From Dietzia natronolimnaea (GTDB taxonomy: Bacteria > Actinomycetota > Actinomycetes > Mycobacteriales > Mycobacteriaceae): DNA of 64,000 nt. The position numbers and the translations under genes were made by a program. Each line of letters starts with the position of its first letter. Position 1 is the first letter of the stretch. The notes beneath the pieces are model-generated. The model saw nothing but the letters and a program-made list of their open reading frames with translations. It was not told where the DNA came from and did not search any database. Positions 60,197-64,000 of the stretch are shown here, in pieces. The stretch lies in the NCBI RefSeq assembly GCF_002289575.1, contig NZ_NTGA01000016.1, positions 80,706-144,705 of the forward strand. The letters are read 5' to 3'.

Positions 60197-60943
60197 TCAG
60201 CTCGCGGCCGCGCCGATCAGCTGCCCCAGGTCGAGCCCGTTGATCAGGTCGGCGGAGAACGTGGCCGGGTCGGCCCCGATGTCGCCGAGGGCGGTCGACC
60301 CGGAGGTCACCCATCCCAGGCCCAGCCCGTCGAGACTGCCGGTCACGGCTTCGGCCGGGTTCGGCTCACGGATGGTCACGCAGGTGTTGATGGGGTTGGC
60401 CGCCCGGTATCCCTTGGCCAGCACGAGTTCAGTGGCCGCACCCGTGTTGAGCACGTCCCCCGGGGTGGCGTCAGCAGGAACGCGGTAGGTGGTCTCGAGC
60501 GTCGCGCGCGCGTTGCCGGCGGTGGTCCAGCCGGCGCCCGAGTAGCGGACCGAGTTGGTTGCCGAGTCGCGGGTCACGTCATTGGTGACAGTGGTCCACG
60601 TCTGACCGCCGAGCAGGTACCACACGCTCGAGCGGGCCTGGACCAACTCGAAACCGGCCGGGTGGAAGTCCTGGATCGCCGTCACGAGCGCTCCCGCACC
60701 GCTGACCGTGGTCCGGAACGTCACTGTCCCACCGGGGGCCACGGTCCCGTCGCCCACGACCTCTTTGTTGAGGTGGTAGTCGGTCCACAGGGTCGAGGGG
60801 TCGTTGAACGTCACCGTCTGGGCGGTGGCGCACGAGGAGGGCACGGCGCCGGCGACCGCGGCGTTGGTGCCCACCGACAGCCCGGAGGCGATGAGCAGTG
60901 CGGAGGCGCCGGTGGCGATGGAGCGGGTGAGTCGTGAGGTCAT
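60197..60943 (-). CDS. Secreted protein with a DUF11-like beta-sandwich
   Basis: The protein has 248 aa. A signal peptide (ATGASALLIASGLSVGTNAA) is followed by an Ig-like beta-sandwich (APGGTVTFRTTVSGAGALV, GGQTWTTVTNDVTRDSATN, ARATLETTYRVPADATPGD). A Cys at each end (SSCATAQ, NTCVTI) could form a disulfide. It is exported and probably surface-associated. A decayed copy lies about 0.6 kb downstream, so this gene has been duplicated. Confidence 0.82.
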   Translation of the reverse strand: MTSRLTRSIATGASALLIASGLSVGTNAAVAGAVPSSCATAQTVTFNDPSTLWTDYHLNKEVVGDGTVAPGGTVTFRTTVSGAGALVTAIQDFHPAGFELVQARSSVWYLLGGQTWTTVTNDVTRDSATNSVRYSGAGWTTAGNARATLETTYRVPADATPGDVLNTGAATELVLAKGYRAANPINTCVTIREPNPAEAVTGSLDGLGLGWVTSGSTALGDIGADPATFSADLINGLDLGQLIGAAAS

Positions 60944-61165
60944 GTGGTCCCTGTCTGCAGGCGAGGGGCGGCGGGCCCGCTCGGTGGCGTACGTGGTCGG
61001 CCGTGGGACGCGGGGTACACGTGACTGCGCGTTGACGGCCGACCCCGCCTTAAACTCTCTTTATGAACTTCACTGAGGTAATGCCCACAATCGGAGAATT
61101 CTTGGACGAGCGTCAGACCGCGCCTTGAATCAGCCCGATTCCTGCGCTAGCCTTGCGCCACCAGA
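60944..61165. other. Intergenic region with a 21-codon mini reading frame
   Basis: This gap holds the promoter of the secreted-protein gene on the minus strand. On the plus strand, 61063-61128 encodes MNFTEVMPTIGEFLDERQTA plus Pro, with no ribosome binding site. It may be spurious. Confidence 0.35.
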
Positions 61166-61274
61166 AGGGGAGTATCCCTCACGCGCTGTGTCGTCATTAC
61201 GGTCCTCGGACCCGGCGGAGCGGGCTCGATAAGAGCCGGGAGAGACCTTCGATCACCCACTGATCGAAAGGTCC
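61166..61274 (+). promoter_or_regulatory. yybP-ykoY (manganese) riboswitch
   Basis: The conserved yybP-ykoY elements are present in order: AGGGGAGTA (61166-61174), TCGTCATTACGG (61191-61202) and GGGAGAGACC (61238-61247). A terminal helix, GACCTTCGATC (61244-61254) with GATCGAAAGGTC (61262-61273), covers the GAAAGG ribosome binding site of the TerC gene at 61280. This class senses Mn2+, and members commonly precede TerC/MntP-type Mn exporters. Here the predicted switch is release or masking of that ribosome binding site. Confidence 0.82.
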
Positions 61275-61279
61275 CACAA

Positions 61280-62338
61280 ATGAACACACCCCTCTGGCTC
61301 TGGCTCGCCGTCCTGGCGTTCATCATCCTGATGCTGGCGATCGACCTCGTCGCCCACCGCACAGCTCACGTCATCGGCGTCCGCGAAGCCGCCACCTGGT
61401 CGGCCGTCTGGATCGCGCTCGGAGTGGGCTTCGGCGCGATCGTCTGGGCCGTCTGGGGCGCGGAGTTCGGCCAGCAGTACTTCGCCGGCTACCTCATCGA
61501 GAAATCCCTGGCGGTGGACAACGTCTTCGTGTGGGCCATCATCTTCGCCCACTTCGCCGTCCCGGCCCAGTTCCAGCACCGCGTGCTGTTCCTGGGCGTG
61601 CTCGGGGCGCTGGTCTTCCGCGGGATCTTCATCGCCGGCGGCGCAGTGCTGATCGCCAACTTCTCGTGGGTGCTCTACCTCTTCGCCGCGTTCCTCCTCT
61701 ACACGGGCGTCCGGATGATCCGCCAGCGCGACGAGCACCTCAACCCCGATCAATCCCGCGTGCTCGCGGCATTCCGCCGCCTAATCCCCATGACCGACGC
61801 CTTCCACGGCCAGCGCCTGCTGGTCCGCAAGGGCGGGCTGATCATGGCCACTCCCCTGCTGGCCGTGTTGGTGCTCATCGAGACCACCGACATCGTCTTT
61901 GCCGTCGACTCCATCCCCGCCATCTTCGCCGTCACCGACGAGGTGTTCCTGGTCTTCACCGCCAACGCCTTCGCCATCCTGGGGCTGCGGGCGATGTACT
62001 TCCTGCTGGCCGACCTGGTCCACCGCTTCGTCTATCTCAAGATCGGGCTGGCGCTGATCCTGATTTGGGTGGGCGTCAAGATGATGCTCAAGATCGACGT
62101 GGTCTACATCCCCACCGCCATCTCGCTCGCGGTGATCGCGACCATCCTCGCCGTCTCGGTGGTCGCCAGTCTGCGCGCCACGAGAGGCCAGGGCGCGCAG
62201 GGCCTGCCCACGCCGGCCGAGCCCCCGTTCCGGGTCGCGACCGCCGAGGAGGACGCCGCCCTCGAGCCCCTCTGGCGCCGGCGCGAGCGGTCGACCCGGG
62301 AGTCGGACCGCGACCGTGAGCAGCCCACCCGGACCTGA
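61280..62338 (+). CDS. TerC-family membrane protein (Alx-like, manganese)
   Basis: The protein has 352 aa and about nine membrane segments. The family motifs are GYLIEKSLAVDNVFVWAIIF and LIETTDIVFAVDSIPAIFAV, each with the acidic residue and Asp pair used in metal transport. The C-terminal 50 residues are charged and disordered. It lies under a manganese riboswitch, so manganese export or protection is the likely job. Confidence 0.94.
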   Translation: MNTPLWLWLAVLAFIILMLAIDLVAHRTAHVIGVREAATWSAVWIALGVGFGAIVWAVWGAEFGQQYFAGYLIEKSLAVDNVFVWAIIFAHFAVPAQFQHRVLFLGVLGALVFRGIFIAGGAVLIANFSWVLYLFAAFLLYTGVRMIRQRDEHLNPDQSRVLAAFRRLIPMTDAFHGQRLLVRKGGLIMATPLLAVLVLIETTDIVFAVDSIPAIFAVTDEVFLVFTANAFAILGLRAMYFLLADLVHRFVYLKIGLALILIWVGVKMMLKIDVVYIPTAISLAVIATILAVSVVASLRATRGQGAQGLPTPAEPPFRVATAEEDAALEPLWRRRERSTRESDRDREQPTRT

Positions 62339-62432
62339 CCGGCCACCGAAGACGGAGGAAGAACGACGACGACGAGGCGGCCGCCACCCCGATCGCCTGC
62401 ACTAACGGGACTGCAGCAATGCGGGCAAGGTG

Positions 62433-62858
62433 TCAGTCGTCCGAGACTGAGACGCTGACCTCGATGTTGCCCTTGGTGGCGCGGGAGTAGGGGCACAGTT
62501 CGTGGGCGAGCTGGGCCAGCTCGTCGGCCTGGTCCGACTCCATGTCGGGGATCACCACTTCGAGGTCCACCGCCAGGTCGATGCTCTCCTCGCCCGACCG
62601 CACCAGCGAGACCCGGGCGCCGACCGACGAGCCGTCGATCGCGACCTTCTTCATCCGCGCGGCGCTCTGCAGTGCGGAATGGAAGCAGGCGGCGTACCCG
62701 GCGGCGAACAGCTGCTCGGGGTTGTTGCCCTCCCCCGAGCCCCCGAGCTCGGTGGGCGGGGCCATCTCCAGGTCCACGGCTTTGTCGGCGGTAGCGACGT
62801 GGCCGTCGCGGCCTCCGCCGGTGGACAGGGCTTCGACGGTGTACAGCGGGTCTGCCAT
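62433..62858 (-). CDS. ohr: Organic hydroperoxide resistance protein
   Basis: The protein has 141 aa. Ohr/OsmC-type peroxidase. The two catalytic Cys are in GYAACFHSALQ and ELCPYSRATKG, and Arg/Glu residues of the active site are in place. It reduces organic hydroperoxides using lipoylated partners. The ATG at 62858 has AGGAGG 7 bases upstream. No OhrR regulator is adjacent. Confidence 0.93.
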   Translation of the reverse strand: MADPLYTVEALSTGGGRDGHVATADKAVDLEMAPPTELGGSGEGNNPEQLFAAGYAACFHSALQSAARMKKVAIDGSSVGARVSLVRSGEESIDLAVDLEVVIPDMESDQADELAQLAHELCPYSRATKGNIEVSVSVSDD

Positions 62859-63020
62859 GAGAAGTGCCTCCTGGGTTGGGGGTGCGGATGCGGCCCAAGG
62901 TACGCCTCGCCGGGCAGTGGCACCTTTCGCCGCAGGATGCCTAGGGTGGAGACACGACAAGGCCGCGAGCGACCCACTTGCCTCAGAGTGATGAGTCGGT
63001 GGAACGAGGAGGAGTCTGAG

Positions 63021-63221
63021 ATGTTTGCCGAGGACCGCCCCGATCCGGATGAGTACACCCCGGAGCCAGATCCCGTCACCGCAGCCGAGGAGTACGCGCC
63101 AGAAGTGAGTGTCGACGACCCCACCCGCGAGGCGAACCCGGCCGATGTGGCGGAGCAGCTGGTGGTGGTGCCTACCGACGATGAGGTCGACCCGGAGCTC
63201 GCCGACGACGACGAGGACTAG
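63021..63221 (+). CDS. Small acidic protein
   Basis: The protein has 66 aa. It is very acidic (EDRPDPDEYTPEPDP; end DEVDPELADDDED) with a central REANPADVAEQLVVVPTDDE that matches a recurrent motif in small mycobacterial-type proteins. GAGGAGGAG lies about 8 bases before the ATG; an upstream in-frame ATG at 62991 has no such site. Function unknown. Confidence 0.75.
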   Translation: MFAEDRPDPDEYTPEPDPVTAAEEYAPEVSVDDPTREANPADVAEQLVVVPTDDEVDPELADDDED

Positions 63222-63230
63222 CCGCACGAG

Positions 63231-63818
63231 TCAGTGGTCGCAGTTCGCCAGGTCGGTCTCGGCGAGCGGTTTTCCCTCGGGTGCCCCCACGGCTTCGGCG
63301 ACGCAATCGGGCAACACGCCGACGGACCCGTCCTGCTGACCTGCGGCGATGTCGACGGCGCGGGCCCGCTCCGTCGTCTGGCTCGCGGCCGTAAGTTGCG
63401 CTTCGGTCGCTGGCTTTGGCGCATCGGGGAAACAGGCGGTCATCGCACCGTCGGACCCGCTGGGAAACCGACCCGCCGGTCTTGCTCTCTGCACCCCTCC
63501 CCAATTACTGCGCCATCGCGATCTGCCGTCCGGCGAGATCGCCCACCACCAGACGGTAAAGCTCTCTTGACACTCTATCTTCTCATAGTTCGCGCCCCCC
63601 TGGCCAGCGCCGTACAAAGCGCCGTCGGGGGCACCTGAACCCGTAGGTGGAAACTGCGCGGGTTGAAAGGTACGCCCAGGTGCCAGCAAGCGTTCAATCC
63701 CGGCAACGCGCAGGCGCCGAAATCGACCGCCGCGGCCCCTTCCACCGAAGGCACTGCTCTCGCGTCGTATTAGCCCACCACTGCTTCTGCGCTCACCCCG
63801 ACGGTTCACTTCTAGCAC
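63231..63818 (-). CDS. Weak or decayed reading frame near the right edge
   Basis: The frame is 195 codons long. Only the last 75 residues look like protein (AMTACFPDAPKPATEAQL; VGVLPDCVAEAVGAPEG; ETDLANCDH), with three Cys and no signal peptide. The earlier part is Arg/Gly-rich noise. It may be the end of a broken exported protein. If real and intact, ATG 63443 (70 aa) is the likeliest start. I do not recognise it. Confidence 0.35.
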   Translation of the reverse strand: MLEVNRRGERRSSGGLIRRESSAFGGRGRGGRFRRLRVAGIERLLAPGRTFQPAQFPPTGSGAPDGALYGAGQGGANYEKIECQESFTVWWWAISPDGRSRWRSNWGGVQRARPAGRFPSGSDGAMTACFPDAPKPATEAQLTAASQTTERARAVDIAAGQQDGSVGVLPDCVAEAVGAPEGKPLAETDLANCDH

Positions 63819-64000
63819 ACGCTCCTAACCACCGAACCGGTGCCGCTCACGAGCTACCGCCCACCGAGCGAGCGATAGCCGGTGCCGCGAGGTATAACCC
63901 GGCCACGGGAATGACTGCCAGGCTCCTCCGCGATGTGCGACAAGCCCACCCGCAGAGAATAGAAGCTAACCCCGGTGATTCACGGGGATGTGCGGCTTTC
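63819..64000. other. Right-edge non-coding stretch
   Basis: No gene is seen. Near the edge (about 63973-63990) CCCCGGTG-ATT-CACGGGG forms a short hairpin with one mismatch. Confidence 0.4.

Noticed and set aside
1..64000. tRNA or rRNA genes
   Set aside because: No cloverleaf or rRNA signature stood out by eye. A tRNAscan or covariance-model run would be decisive.

Overview
The window is GC-rich, densely packed bacterial DNA with many GTG starts, 4-bp stop/start overlaps and AGGAG-type ribosome binding sites. It carries an F420-type LLM-class oxidoreductase, a DUF222/HNH endonuclease of the 13E12 type, an Asp23/ECF-sigma operon, a CmtR-like metal sensor and an ECF42/DGPF pair. Together these point to a mycolic-acid-group actinobacterium (Mycobacteriales). 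Dietzia or a close relative is my best guess, but no single gene proves the genus.

Layout. 1-12.5 kb: a nitrogen/purine-breakdown block. It holds a cytosine-deaminase-like amidohydrolase (cut by the left edge), a divergent XRE-cupin regulator, an FAD monooxygenase-like protein, and the tightly coupled run 2OG-Fe(II) oxygenase > DUF6986 aldolase-like protein > allantoinase > allantoicase. Upstream lie a molybdopterin cytidylyltransferase-like protein and XdhC, as expected for a molybdenum-dependent xanthine dehydrogenase system encoded elsewhere. 12.6-18 kb: an ArsR regulator facing a peptide/nickel-type ABC importer in which one permease is fused to one ATPase. 18-27.5 kb: a Tat-exported metallo-beta-lactamase-fold protein and a metal-handling block: Cys-rich copper-storage-type protein, two-component system, DUF305 lipoprotein and CueP-like lipoprotein. 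A protein with 41 perfect PFMPQ repeats follows, then a CmtR-like sensor overlapping a P1B ATPase gene.

27.5-31.3 kb: an Asp23 (alkaline-shock) envelope operon with its own ECF sigma factor, AmaP-like, DUF6286 and DUF2273 proteins. 32-34 kb: a small membrane protein and an ECF42 sigma/DGPF pair. 34-38 kb: a second copper operon (SHOCT protein, multicopper oxidase, CopB-type ATPase). 38-50 kb: mostly ordinary chromosomal genes (ECF sigma with SnoaL-like tail, RibD-like reductase, DUF4287, crotonase, SDR, hydrolase, LAL-type LuxR regulator, DUF1295, FAD oxidoreductase). 51-57 kb: dps with a strong terminator, a frameshifted Na+/H+ antiporter, an AbiEi/AbiEii-like toxin-antitoxin pair, an LLM oxidoreductase and a DedA protein.

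57-60.2 kb is a distinct islet of lower GC. It holds a truncated gene start, an unrecognised two-TM protein with a beta-rich soluble domain, and a decayed paralogue of the intact secreted protein next to it. The right end has a TerC-family gene under a yybP-ykoY (manganese) riboswitch, an Ohr peroxidase, a small acidic protein and a weak or decayed reading frame. The themes are metal handling, envelope/oxidative stress and purine-nitrogen recycling. I saw no tRNA, rRNA, transposase, integrase or supported CRISPR array.
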